Under the pieces are notes generated by a model. That model was not told the origin of the DNA. It worked only from the letters and a program-made list of their open reading frames with translations, and did not search any database. From Multifurca ochricompacta (taxonomy: Eukaryota; Basidiomycota; Agaricomycetes; Russulales; Russulaceae), in contig WTXG01000115.1 of the NCBI GenBank assembly GCA_022496185.1, positions 1 through 64,000 on the forward strand: 64,000 bases of DNA, given 5' to 3'. Positions 53,616-64,000 of the stretch are shown one piece after another. A program made the position numbers and the translations under genes. Each line of letters opens with the position of its first letter. Positions within the stretch are counted from its first letter, which is position 1.

Positions 53616-56600
53616 ATGGCCCAAGAATGTAAGTGCACAACTTTGCCACCTCTTTCCCGAGCATATGCCCTTCTATCATTAGTAATTCATTTATTTATTT
53701 ATTCGCAGTCTCCATTATGGAACTCGACCTAGTCATCACTTTTCTTGAGTGTGCTCTCTCAAGGATCCCTCGATCTCATCCCTCTTACACTGCCTGCATC
53801 CACCGTCTGGCTAAATCACGATCCATACGCTATGAGCTATCAGAACAGAAGGAAGATCTTGACAGATCCATTGTTCATTACACCGAAGCGATCTTTCTTC
53901 CACCTTCCTGGGGATTATACCTAAACGTGGTTCAAATCTTCTTTCATCTCGTATTTTCCCTTTTTCGTCGTTCCGAGGAGTTCAAGCAACCTGGAGATGT
54001 CAAGTGTGCGATTGAATACCTTCGTCATCTACGAGGACTACCCCTTGATACCTTTGAGGTCCCGCACGAAGTCGTCACATCATCGCTTGTTCATGCGTTG
54101 GGTATTCAAGTTGAGCTGGAAGCGGATGGGACGGGTGACATTGAGGAGATGGTGATGCTCTGCCAAGAACTTCTCGCCTGCCACAGCTCAGAAAACTACC
54201 CCAATAACGCCATTATCGCCTTGGTCGACGCCATTTTATGCAAATTTAATCAAAGGAAGAAAGTAGAGCCATTAGATGGAGTCATTCAATGCCTTCGGGA
54301 CGCGCTGAAGATCTTACCGCCAGGCTCTCATCAAGTTCTTCTTGGACTGACTTGTTCCCTCTTAATTCGATACACAACAAATTATTCGAATGACGATTAC
54401 GATGAGGCAATGGCCCTCGTAGAAAGTCTCATTGCCTCAAGTCCTCTTCGGGATGAGGCTTCGGGATCCGCCGCGGCTCTTGCACTCACTCGGGCTATGT
54501 TCTTTCCAAACCCAGAATATTTAGAGGAGGCGATTTCCCGTTCTCGTACCTTACTCGGCTCTTCTTCCCTTGGCAACGACCTTCAGCATACAGTTTCCCA
54601 TGTCATGGCATTCCTCGCTAAGAAGCGCTTCAAGAACTTCGGTCTCACAGAAGCTCTTCAAGAAGCACGTTCATATACTTCCGAAGTGGTCAGCCTTGCC
54701 TCATCGTCCTCAGCTCATGTCATGATTGATAAAGTGGATGCTGTTCGAGCGGGGTATCCGATGACGTTGGTAGAGGAGAAAATCCGGAATCTCCGCGAAC
54801 TAATCTCCAAGACTCCCCCGGGCAATTCCAATCACAACACACACATCCAGGATCTTGCGAATTGGCATGAAGCCAAGTTCTCTCATACCAACGATATAAA
54901 GGACCTTGAAGAGGTGATCAAGTGCCGCCGGGTACTAGCTGCGTCAGCTGACACGAGTTATCCATTTGGATTCCAACCGGCATTCTATTTGGGCGTCGAC
55001 CTCTACATGGCGTTTGAGTGTTCGAATAAAATGGAGTACCTTGACGAGTCTATCACCGTGCTTCGTGGTGTTCTCGAAATGAAAAGCGCCCGGCCACACC
55101 ACTTCACTTTAATGAACGAACTTTTTGTGTCTTTGACCAGGCGCTTTAAATTGCTTAGTCACAGACAGGATTTGGATGAAATCATTGAGCTAATTCCTTT
55201 GGCTGTCGATGACAAATTCGCGAGGGTACCTGACCGATTTGCTCTTTCATGCATCTGGGCACTCATTACTCGAACGGCCCAACATCCATCTGTCTCTGTT
55301 GCATATGAGAAGGCCATGTCATTAATCCAGAGCTCATTGGTTTCCGCGCCGACCTTACAAATACAGCATGCTCGACTCATCGCAATCCGAGGGATCGGTG
55401 ACAAGATGCCGCTGGAGTACGCGTCTTACCAGATCGAAATGGGTCAATTCACTCAGGCTATTGAGACTCTAGAACGAGGGAGGGCATTACTATGGTCTGA
55501 AATGCGTGGTCTTCGCAATTCCATGGATCATCTTTCTCGATTTAATTCACCTTTAGCGACGAAACTTGCAGCAATTAATCAGGATCTCGAGTCACTCACC
55601 ATGTCTGTCACGCCGAGTGGGACTATAGGGATCAGTGATGGTGGATCACAAGTTGATGATGGGATGGACCCATTCAGTCGTCTTGTGGTCAAGCAACAGA
55701 AGCTTCTGGAGGAGCGGGATGTGCTCGTGTCGCAGATCCAAGAATTACCAGGGTTTGGAGACTTTCTGAAGACACCGTCGTTCGAAAACATTCGTTCTGC
55801 CGCTTCACATGGACCAGTCATTATTATCAACCATACTGAGTGGCGTTCTGATATCCTCATACTCTTTCAAGACTCTCCCCCTTCCCTTATCCCTACAACT
55901 GATGATTTCTATGACCGTGCAAATAAACTAAGAGATCGCCTAGTGGTCGCACGAAAGAAGGGTCTCGACTCAGACAAATATAAACGCGCTTTACGTTCTG
56001 TACTCGAGGGCCTTTATAACCTCGTCGGCGAACCAGTCATTAACAAGCTCCGCACTTTGGGTGTACCAGAACAATCACGAATCTGGTGGTGTCCGACCTC
56101 TGTTTTCTGCTCTCTTCCACTTCATGCGATGGGCCCAATCCCATCAGATGATGGTGTCAAGCGGTACTTTTCAGATTTATATATCCCTCATATACACCCA
56201 CACTCTCTGCACTCATCGAGTCTCGCAAACCCAGTCCAAAAACGTCGATCCAACCTTCATTACTCCTTGTGGCTAATCCAGATGAATCCTTACCAGGCGC
56301 TTTTGGAGAGATGGAAATCATACAGTCTCTCAATTTGCGGCTGCCGGTGACCACCCTCTGTGGGAAGAATGCGACACCGGCTGGTGTGGTGGAAGGACTA
56401 CGACATCACGGATTGGTACATTTTGTGTGTCATGGAACACTCGAAACTGGGAAACCATTCGATGCATCATTCAAGCTGTTCGGTGATGAGCGCCTTACTC
56501 TACTCGACATCGTACGCTCTCAACTGCCTGCTGCTGAATTTGCATTCCTTGCTGCATGTCACACTGCGGAATTGACAGACGAAAGTATCGCTGATGAGGG

Positions 56601-56850
56601 ACTTCATCTTACGGCGGCGGTTCAATACTGTGGGTTTCGAAGTGTGGTCGGGACGATGTGGGAGATGGCGGATATAGATGGAAGTGAAATTGCAGAGAAT
56701 TTCTACAAGTCGATGTTCTCTAGGAATGGAGAAGGGGTACCTTATCACTTGAGGTCTGCGAGGGCGCTTCGTGATGCGACGCGGAAGATGAGGAGAAAGA
56801 AAGGGATGACTCTGGAGCGGTGGGTTAACTTTGTTCATTATGGTGCGTGA
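53616..56850 (+). pseudogene. TPR-CHAT protein gene, two exons, one frameshift
   Basis: Exon 1 is 53616-53628 and exon 2 starts at 53709; the splice keeps the frame and places a short MAQEF-type start before MELDLVITFLE. Residues of about 40-680 are helical repeats of tetratricopeptide type. From about residue 700 a CHAT (caspase-like) domain follows, with the His in VHFVCHGT (codon 56431) and the Cys in LAACHTAE (codon 56557). One base appears missing near 56187, so the frame from exon 2 runs on only to 56350 and the His-Cys part lies in the next frame to 56850. With that indel discounted the protein would be about 1050 residues, typical for the family in mushrooms. It could be a real null or an assembly error. 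The likely role is a protease-like effector or sensor; its target is unknown. Confidence 0.85.
53629..53708 (+). other. Intron 1 of the TPR-CHAT gene
   Basis: 80 bp, GTAAGT ... TTCGCAG, with a branch-like segment before the 3' end. Splicing joins the ATG exon in frame to exon 2. Confidence 0.7.
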
Positions 56851-57735
56851 TGGAGGAAAGCTTTCGCTAGCGTTTAGTATCTTAATACGTTTGGGTAAGA
56901 GCGTTCAGCCTCACCTATTCACATCGTATGTCAAGAAATTTGTATAGATACTTTTTTGTTCAATAGTATATCGCTTCGTGTGGAGGTATATGATTGGAAA
57001 TAGTATTTATTTTTTGGCATCACCCGTGGGATTTGTTTAAGAAATATCTAGGTTGGGTATCGATCGTGGGCCTCACACCCTTCTCACTCAGCGCTCATCA
57101 GAGGCGCCCTCAGGTCCCCAGATCTGAAACAACTGACAGGATTGGAATTCCTTCCATGCACAGAATCCACCTCGTTTCACAACACGACGCACATGGAGGC
57201 CAATCATATCCACATGATGCTCGATCAAGCGGCCGGCATCTTCAACACTCGAAGTGATGTCCTCCATGAATCGGGTCCTTCCTTATACTACTTACATCTT
57301 TGCATACTAAACTTGGACTTGGCTCATGTATGTAAAGACGAGTATCTTATCCATGAAATACTCGCTTTGTCTCTTCTCTTCATCTTATTGTGTGCCACAG
57401 CCTTCGAAGGTAGCGAACGGACTATCAACTTTCAACAGTTTTTGACGTACTGATATTCAGCCTCATTAACGTCTTCGGCATTATCAACGTTACCAATGTT
57501 CGACGCAGACCAGTTCTCAGTCATTTACATTTGTGTGCTCAAGCCTTCAAGTGTAGCAAACAGCCTACCAGACTTGCAAGGCCACTCGCCTGTCTCAGCG
57601 TTCTCATCGACATGAAATCCCTTCTTCTCTCCCTTTTTCTCACTCTCGTGGAACCTCTCTCCGCTTCGAACTCATAGGGAGAGACGACCGATATCGAGTC
57701 TGCGTCAACGGACCTGTGTCTTTGTCGTTGGCCAG
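56851..57735. other. Intergenic region with a doubtful small ORF
   Basis: The CHAT gene's 3' UTR is probably here (AT-rich near 56930-57010). A 103-codon ORF at 57142-57453 has a hydrophobic C-terminal stretch (LALSLLFILLCATAF) but no domain I know. A 21-codon ORF at 57612-57677 looks like a signal peptide but leads nowhere. Neither is well supported. Confidence 0.3.
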
Positions 57736-58242
57736 ATGCCGCAGGGTGTCCCCATTTTCCTGTCACAGCCCCAGGAAAGGCGTCCGCAGATTCACCAATT
57801 CAGAATACAATTAGGTGAAGACTTCCTGGTGAGTAAAAAGAGTTGTTCAGTACGAGAGCTCGCTCATCACCCGTCGCAGGTTCCCAAGCAAGGAATCAAT
57901 GGCTTCGTACAGCAGGAGGGCACAGGCCCCACCGCGCGAATAAGTGGTCACAAATGGACCCATCGACTGCCACCCCTAGTCCTAACCCTCAACAATCCGG
58001 TCCTCGACGAGTGGATGGTAAGCGCATACAGCGCATCATATTCATCGAGCTCCTCGTCATATTCGTCGCCACTAGAAACACCTGTGGGCTTCGAATTTAG
58101 TGGTCGCGGCAACGAACCTCTCACCCTACCCAATCTAGACCTGCAGGTCGATAGCGACTCGTTATTTCTCTCGGATTTCACCTCGATGGATAATTACCCT
58201 ACAGGGTTCTCGGATGCGCTTTCAGGAGAGTCACAGACCTAA
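57736..58242 (+). CDS. Hypothetical, possible upstream exon(s) of the zinc-finger gene
   Basis: A 168-codon ORF with a Ser-rich centre (SYSSSSSSYSS) and an acidic, hydrophobic-dotted C-terminus (LDLQVDSDSLFLSDF) that resembles an activation region. GTAAGC at 58018 could be a donor. The exon borders are not clear, so this may belong to the gene at 58429 or be separate. Confidence 0.3.
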   Translation: MPQGVPIFLSQPQERRPQIHQFRIQLGEDFLVSKKSCSVRELAHHPSQVPKQGINGFVQQEGTGPTARISGHKWTHRLPPLVLTLNNPVLDEWMVSAYSASYSSSSSSYSSPLETPVGFEFSGRGNEPLTLPNLDLQVDSDSLFLSDFTSMDNYPTGFSDALSGESQT

Positions 58243-58428
58243 CGGCTCCATTAAGAGTACCATCCCGATTCAGCCGGAGTTGTCGTGTTGCGCAATATGC
58301 CAAGTTGACTCCAAGTCAGCGCGTGAAAGCAAAGAGACACGAGAAATCCCCCAAAGCTGTACACCCCCTGGATCGGCTGGCTATAGAGGGGTCGACGCCT
58401 ACTGTGACATCGGTAGCCCTCGACACCT

Positions 58429-59160
58429 TTGGTAATTCAAACCTATCGGCCGAATGCAGAGAACTCGGAGGACTTGCAAACAGGCTGCTATGGCGACTTA
58501 GGATACCTTGGCATGGTCCCCATGATGCGCAGTGCGCTATTCGTTACCTGCTCCAACATTCCACTTGAAAGATCCGTTGGCGCTAGTCCAAACTTGAGAG
58601 TGCGTGAAGAAGTAGCATGTCAAGAGCGACAGCGCGCCTTGGAGTCGATACCAGGGCATGGGGTCATTTCCATCAACTCTGATTTCCAGGCTCCCGACGT
58701 TGCAGTCAACAGCATGGCCCAGCGCCGCCCCCAATGTCCATCCGTTATTCACAGCGCCAAAGCGCTTGAATACATGTCTGTGCCAGACAATTTAACCGAG
58801 GTAGGCTCGGGGACAATCCTGGCGCCGGCAACCATGCAGGCCGTCCAGGTTCCATCGGCGGAGCCTTCCACACCAGTGCGTAAAACGCTAGTTGACAGAG
58901 AATGGGCAGAATATATCTGCGAGGAGTGCACAAAACTGCAAGGCCATGTGGTGAGTTTCAACTGCAGAAAGGATCTTAACCGGCATAAGTCGACGACCAA
59001 GGTTCACAAGGCGCCGGCGGTTGCGATTTCCAGTTGTGGAAGGACCATTATGCGAAAGGACGACATCAAACTCCACCTCCAGCACTGCAAAGGGCAGGGG
59101 ATAGTTTGGCAGCAGGATAACAGTAAGAAGAAGCGTAAGAGAAGAAGTGAGGAAGGATAA
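58429..59160 (+). CDS. C2H2-like zinc-finger protein, C-terminal exon(s)
   Basis: A 243-codon ORF whose last 90 residues hold two C2H2-like modules (ICEEC ... RKDLNRHKSTTKVH and CGRTIMRKDDIKLHLQHC) and a basic tail (KKKRKRR) that could be a nuclear localisation signal. The spacing is irregular, so zinc binding by both modules is not certain. The true start is probably upstream, through one or more introns (a GTAATT donor near 58433 is possible). A transcription-factor role is inferred. Confidence 0.5.
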   Translation: MVIQTYRPNAENSEDLQTGCYGDLGYLGMVPMMRSALFVTCSNIPLERSVGASPNLRVREEVACQERQRALESIPGHGVISINSDFQAPDVAVNSMAQRRPQCPSVIHSAKALEYMSVPDNLTEVGSGTILAPATMQAVQVPSAEPSTPVRKTLVDREWAEYICEECTKLQGHVVSFNCRKDLNRHKSTTKVHKAPAVAISSCGRTIMRKDDIKLHLQHCKGQGIVWQQDNSKKKRKRRSEEG

Positions 59161-59995
59161 TGATACAAGGCTTAATGACCTTGGCGGACTCTGGGATGGG
59201 AGATTTACCAGCCTGATTCCCTTTTCAACAACAATTTTCCCGAGAAAGGGATTCTCTTCGATACCTTGTTTTCAGTTGTCAACAGCTATTTGGATCATTA
59301 GGACGTCTTCGGCCTGTTACGGATAGTTATATTGTATTCATTTATTACTACCAGTGTAGCTGCAAAAGGCGTACATTGTCGTTAACGAGCTCTTGAAGAG
59401 CAATGGACACGGAAAGAGGAAAGTTGAAGGTGTAAAGAGAACAAGGGATGTGTTGAACTTGGTTGTCAGGGTCGAGAGTCTCAGTCTCAGGTCAGCTTCC
59501 GAGTTGGTTGATTGTGATTAAATGGTCACATGGCTTGTCCTCACAAAAGATCATCCAGGACGTGGAGGTGAACGTGAAGCTCTGTGGTCGACTGAACGCT
59601 ATTCACCCCTGATGCATCACGTGATGTACATACAGAGACAAACAATATGTAACGCGCCTCACCTCACAGCTATCTATTGGAGTCGTGTATTTCAGTTTTG
59701 GGTGTTTAACAACAGGAAACAATTTTTTTAGTATGTAGAATGAAATATGCAAGCTGTATTATGTATTGGAATAGCAGCCACAGCACGGATAGATAAATAT
59801 CACCATCTGGACACCCAAGAAGAAGGCCCTGTGTCTATTGCTGACCTATCTGCAGACACAGTTTATGCTTATCAGGCAGAATATGACAATATGATTGCAG
59901 AACATTGAAGATGCCGAAGGGGATCCAAAATCACTCATTGAAGCCCAAACATGCAAAGTGTTGAGCCAGTAATGGATCAGAGTTGGCTGGACCGG
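59161..59995. other. Intergenic, no feature recognised
   Basis: There are short ORFs only, with no domain, and no clear similarity to the repeats elsewhere in the window. Confidence 0.5.
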
Positions 59996-60019
59996 ATCAG
60001 AGGTGACCGGAGTTGCCGG

Positions 60020-60270
60020 TGCAAGACAGAGTTAAGTGGACATTGTAATATACTTACTGACATTCCATTCGTTCATTATGATTACTGTGTTGTACACTTC
60101 AGTTCTGAACATTCACAACCGAAGTGAGTATTTACTTAGATTATCTTTACTGTGTGTATAGCTAACATTACTCGTGTAGTTATCTTGCTACATTTAGGTA
60201 AAGACTAATTAATACAAAGTTTTGACCATTCACAACTGAATTATCTTGCTACGTTTAGGTATAGCACTTA
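60020..60270 (+). repeat. Degenerate Copia-like LTR remnant
   Basis: It carries CACTTCAGTTCTGAACATTCACAACCGAAGTG, in which the ends pair, and two copies of TATCTTGCTAC(A/G)TTTAGGTA. The layout is like the R-U5 part of the Copia1 LTR (stem-loop, then repeated loop and arm), but the sequence is different. The borders are not defined. Confidence 0.4.
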
Positions 60271-60356
60271 TGTCACAGCCAGATCTCTGCTGTGTCAAGA
60301 TCGTTCAAACTGCAGTCCCTCAAGATATGGGGCACATGCAAGGTCAAGGTCAAGAC
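60271..60356 (+). repeat. LTR fragment, TGTCACAGCCAG type
   Basis: It matches the reverse complement of about 52475-52562 and shares TGTCACAGCCAG, CTGCTGTGTCAA and AAGGTCAAG blocks. It is broken at 60356 by a hAT-like end. Confidence 0.6.
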
Positions 60357-60530
60357 TAGTGTTGTGACGGCCCCGGCTCGGCCTGAAGCCGCGGCTTAGG
60401 CTCGGCTTTTAGCAGCTCAGGCTTGTCAAAACTCAAGCCTGGGCCGTAGCGATGGCTTCCGGCCGGCTTAGGCCCAGCTTAGGCCCAAGCTGTGGCTTTA
60501 CAAGTTTTAGTTTGGATCTTCTGATCACTT
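60357..60530 (+). repeat. hAT-like terminus with GC-rich palindromic text
   Basis: It begins TAGTGTTGTGACGG, close to the TAGTGATTGTC termini at 61189 and 62086. It is followed by overlapping GGCTTAGGC and GGCCC motifs that can fold back. The other end was not found. Confidence 0.4.
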
Positions 60531-60754
60531 TTACTCTGCATTTCTGAAGGACTTGTAGTTTACATTATATCAACCCCTGGCCACTGCTTTGGCCTTCTGC
60601 CATATTATGTCTCCTATTTAACTCATGTAACATAAATTGTCTTAGTTTAGCTTGTATCAATAACAAGTGTTTGTAACAGGTGCTTCTATCCCATGCTTGC
60701 TATGTAGATAAGATAAGATGTTGAGATCGTGGTGAAACTAAGAGTGAAAATCCA

Positions 60755-61182
60755 GCAAGAATAGACCTGTAAATAAGTTCTAGTACTATTCTACGAAATA
60801 CCAAAGCTGATCGAGCATGCGATGTAAATCTAATTAGTTATCAGTGGCTTACTCTTCTAAGTACCCTGACACATCTTGTTTATTAACGCGCAATCGTTTC
60901 TGCCAGTCTGGCATTATCTAAAATACATACTAGACTACTTTAGATCACTCTATAATCAAATCATCAAATTGTATTACTCAAACAAAGGCTGCATGTATCT
61001 ATCAGTGTCCATGCATAGGGCAGCGACTACTTGGCATCACGTGGACTGGGTCAGATCGGTCCAAACTCCTTCTTATCTTATCTAAGTCTAAGAAGGTTGA
61101 CTCTGCAAGACACGCAATCGCATGACACCCTCAGGATGGTTTTCAATTGGTCTGGGATGCCAAAAAATGTGCATCCAGGACA
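60755..61182 (+). repeat. Dispersed repeat Q, copy 2
   Basis: Similar to 28491-28925 throughout. It is broken at its right end by the hAT-like element at 61189. Confidence 0.8.
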
Positions 61183-61188
61183 TGTACT

Positions 61189-64000
61189 TAGTGATTGTCA
61201 AGGGTTTTCATACCCGTGCGGGTAAGCGCCACGGGTTTTGCCGGGTATGGGTACGGGTATATGGCTCCCAACCCGTGGAAACCCATACCCACGCGGCAGG
61301 TTTGGCGGGTATAGGCGCTGATTATCCATTGACAAGATCAGTAGAATTTCCAAGATAAAACACATCTGCAGCCACGAAAATACAAGATCTTGTCTGATGT
61401 ATGCTACAGGGTGGTGTTAAATATGTTCTAGTATTATCCTACAAAATATCAAAGCAGATCAACAGTGTGATGTAAAATAAAACTGTTATCAGTGATCTAC
61501 ATTCTTGAAAATCATGATGCATCTGTTTTATTAACGCGCGACCAATTCTGCCGGTCTGGCACTATCTAAAATACTCTCTAGACTACTTTAGACTATTCTA
61601 TAATCTAATTATCAAATTACTTTATTGAAACAAGGCCCGCGTGTATCTACAAGCTGCATGGGGCAGCGACTACATTGCATTGCATGGTGGTCTGACCTCC
61701 TTCCTATTAAGGAAGGTTGACTTAAACGCGCAGAATTGTGCATCCAGGGATCAGGACAGTCGCGCTTGTATGAAATGAAACTAGAATAATAAAATAATAA
61801 TGTAAATAAAAGATCCTTTTAATCTTCTGAACATAAAACAACAATTTTTGAGGAATCTTGAGTAGCCATAAATGAACGCGTAGTGTCCAAGTGCTTATCT
61901 CCCTGACCGGGATGGCCCGGGCCATTTATCCGAAATGCGCAGAAATGCAAAGATCGGTTGCGCTCGTATAAAATTGAAACCAGAATAATAAAATAAAAAT
62001 GGAATAATAAATTATCTTAATCTTATAAACATAAAATAGGAATCTTTGAGGGATCTTGAGTAGCCATAAATGAACGCGTTGTGTCTAGTGATTGTCAAGG
62101 GGTTTCATACCCGCGCGGGTAAGCGCCGCGGGTTTTGCCGGGTACGGGTACGGGTATACGGCTCCCAACCCGTGGAAACCCGTACCTGCGCGGCGGGTTT
62201 GGCGGGTATAGGCGCCGATTATGCATTGACAAGATCAGTAGAATTTCCGAGATAAAACACATCTGCAGCCACAAAAATACAAGATCTCGTCTGATGTATG
62301 CTACAGGGTGGTGTTAAATATGTTCTAGTATTATCCTACAAAATATCAAAGCAGATTAACGGTGCGATGTAAAATAAAATCCTTATCAGTGATCCACTTT
62401 CTTGAAAACCATGATACATCTGTTTTATTAACACGCGACCAATTCTGCCGGTCTGGCACTATCTAAAATACACTCTAGACTAATATAGACTATTCTATAA
62501 TCTAATTATCAAATTACTTTATTGAAACAAGGCCCGCGTGTGTCTACAAGCTGCATGGGGCAGCGACTACATTGCATCGCATGGTGGTCTGTCCTCCTTC
62601 CTATTAAGGAAGGTTGACTTAAACGCGCAGAAATGTGCATCCAGGGACTAGGACAGTCACGCTTGTATGAAATGAAACCAGAATAATAAAATAATAATGT
62701 AAATAAAGGATCCATTTAATCTTCTGAACATAAACCAACAATTTTTGAGGAATCTTGAGTAGCCATAAATGAACGCGTTGTGTCCAAGTGCTTATCTCCT
62801 TGACCGGGATGGCCCGGGCCATTTATCCGAAATGTGCAGAAATGCAAAGAACAGTCGCGCTTGTATAAAATTGAAACCAGAATTATAAAATAAAAATAGA
62901 ATAATAAATTATCTTAATCTTATGAACATAAAACAGGAATTTTTGAGGGATCTTAAGAAGCCATAAATGAACGCGTTGTGTCCAAGTGCATATCTCCTAG
63001 ACCGGGATGTTCCGGGCCGGATGTCCGAAATGCACGATGCAAGTAAAGAACTTGCACGCGTTTCATTTTATGGGTAACCCAGGTATCAAAACAATTATCC
63101 AGGGGTTACCCCTGTCAATTGCGATGTGTTCATCAAATTATTTTGCATTCTGTGTGGTTATCTGACAGGCTTTTCATCAATGTTCTATAACATCCTATCT
63201 AATCATCTCTGTATACTGGATTTTAGTTGTGCTTGTATAAAATTGAAAGCAGAATAATAAAATAAAAATGGAATAATAAATTATCTTAATCTTCTAAACA
63301 TAAAACAAGAGTCATTGAGGGATCTTAAGCAGCCACAAATGAACGCGTTGTGTATCGTCTTGGTCCGGGAAGGCCCGGGCCGGTCATCCGAAATGCGCGA
63401 TGCAAGTAAAAAACTTGCACGCGTTTTCACGGGTGACCCGCGGGTAACCCGCGGGTTACCCGTACCCGTCACCACGGGTACGGGTACGGGTACGGGTACC
63501 AACGAGGATACCCCAGGGTTACCCCTGCCAATCACTAGTTGTGTCTGAGTGCATATCTCCTTGACCGGGATGTCCCGGGCCGATTGTCCGAAATGCACGA
63601 TGCAAGTAAAGAACTTGCATGCGTTTCATTTTATGGGTAACCCAGGTATCAAAACAATTATCCAGGGGTTACCCCTGCCAATGTCTATGTGTTCATTAAA
63701 TGTTTTTGCATTCTGTGTGGTTATCTGACAGGCTATTCATCAATGTTCTATAACATCCTATCTAATCATCTCTGTATACTGTATTTTAGTTGTGCTTGTA
63801 TAAAATTGAAAGCAGAATAATAAAATAATAATGGAATAATGAATTATCTTAATCTTCTGAACATAAAACAAGAGCCATTGAGGGATCTTAAGCAGCCACA
63901 AATAAACGCGTTGTGTATCTTCTTGGTCCGGGAAGGCCTGGGCCGGTTATCCGAAATGCGCAATGCAAGTAAAGAACTTGCACGCATTTTCACGGGTGAC
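61189..64000 (+). mobile_element. Outer hAT-like non-autonomous element, runs past window end
   Basis: It starts TAGTGATTGTCAAGGG. Its first 897 bp (61189-62085) align base for base in length with 62086-62982, and after the inner copy it resumes at 63546 with text matching 62983 onward. Its right terminus should lie about 105 bp beyond 64000. It contains Q-like sequence and about 200-bp sub-repeats that include AACGCGTTGTGTC. No ORF. Confidence 0.75.
62086..63537 (+). mobile_element. Inner hAT-like element, 1452 bp, complete
   Basis: It starts TAGTGATTGTCAAGGGG and ends in the complement of TAGTGATTGGCAGGGG. GTTGTGTC at 62078-62085 and 63538-63545 is a perfect 8-bp TSD. Near both ends are stretches of (ACGGGT)n and CCCGCGGGT that can fold. 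There is no transposase; it needs one in trans. Confidence 0.82.

Noticed and set aside
57612..57677. A small secreted peptide (MKSLLLSLFLTLV...)
   Set aside because: It looks like a signal peptide but the ORF is only 21 codons and no convincing downstream exon was found.

Overview
The window comes from a filamentous basidiomycete, most likely a mushroom-forming Agaricomycete. The evidence is a spliced gene for a TPR-CHAT protein (an expanded family in those fungi), an 80-bp GT-AG intron, chromodomain Ty3/Gypsy elements, Ty1/Copia elements, and heavy CpG-to-TpG decay of repeats. I cannot name the species. About 52 of 64 kb is nested retrotransposons.

1-26.2 kb is one deep nest of Gypsy elements, read from termini and 5-bp target-site duplications (TSDs). 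E8 (integrase/chromodomain remnant at 25.4-26.2 kb) holds E7 (chromodomain fused to a third ORF, 23.35-25.4 kb). E7 holds E1 (1174-23352), E1's 3' LTR holds E2 (7904-22829, minus strand, TSD CCTAC), and E2 holds E3 (9239-16704, TSD CCGCG). A further LTR (X) abuts the truncated 5' LTR of E1, and a minus-strand LTR (Y) abuts X. E1-E3 share gag, pol (protease, RT, RNase H, integrase, chromodomain) and a third ORF of about 400 codons with a zinc-knuckle cluster. Their primer-binding site matches 11 nt near the predicted start of their own RNA, as in Tf1-type self-priming.

26.2-30.4 kb holds an E8-type LTR interrupted by a 1149-bp hAT-like foldback element (8-bp TSD), LTR scraps, a dispersed repeat (Q), a second foldback and a Tc1/mariner-type MITE.

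30.4-52.2 kb holds two related Copia elements (30393-36993 and 45424-52237). Between them lie two decayed Gypsy copies (E4, E5) and a truncated Tc1-like element. The Copia primer-binding site matches the anticodon arm of initiator tRNA-Met. Copia2 is interrupted by a 222-bp TG...CA unit with its own 5-bp TSD that carries a tRNA-like gene.

53.0-59.2 kb is the only host-gene island: a two-exon TPR-CHAT gene with one frameshift, and a probable C2H2 zinc-finger gene.

59.2-64 kb is repeats again, ending in a 1452-bp hAT-like non-autonomous element inserted into another copy of itself (8-bp TSD).
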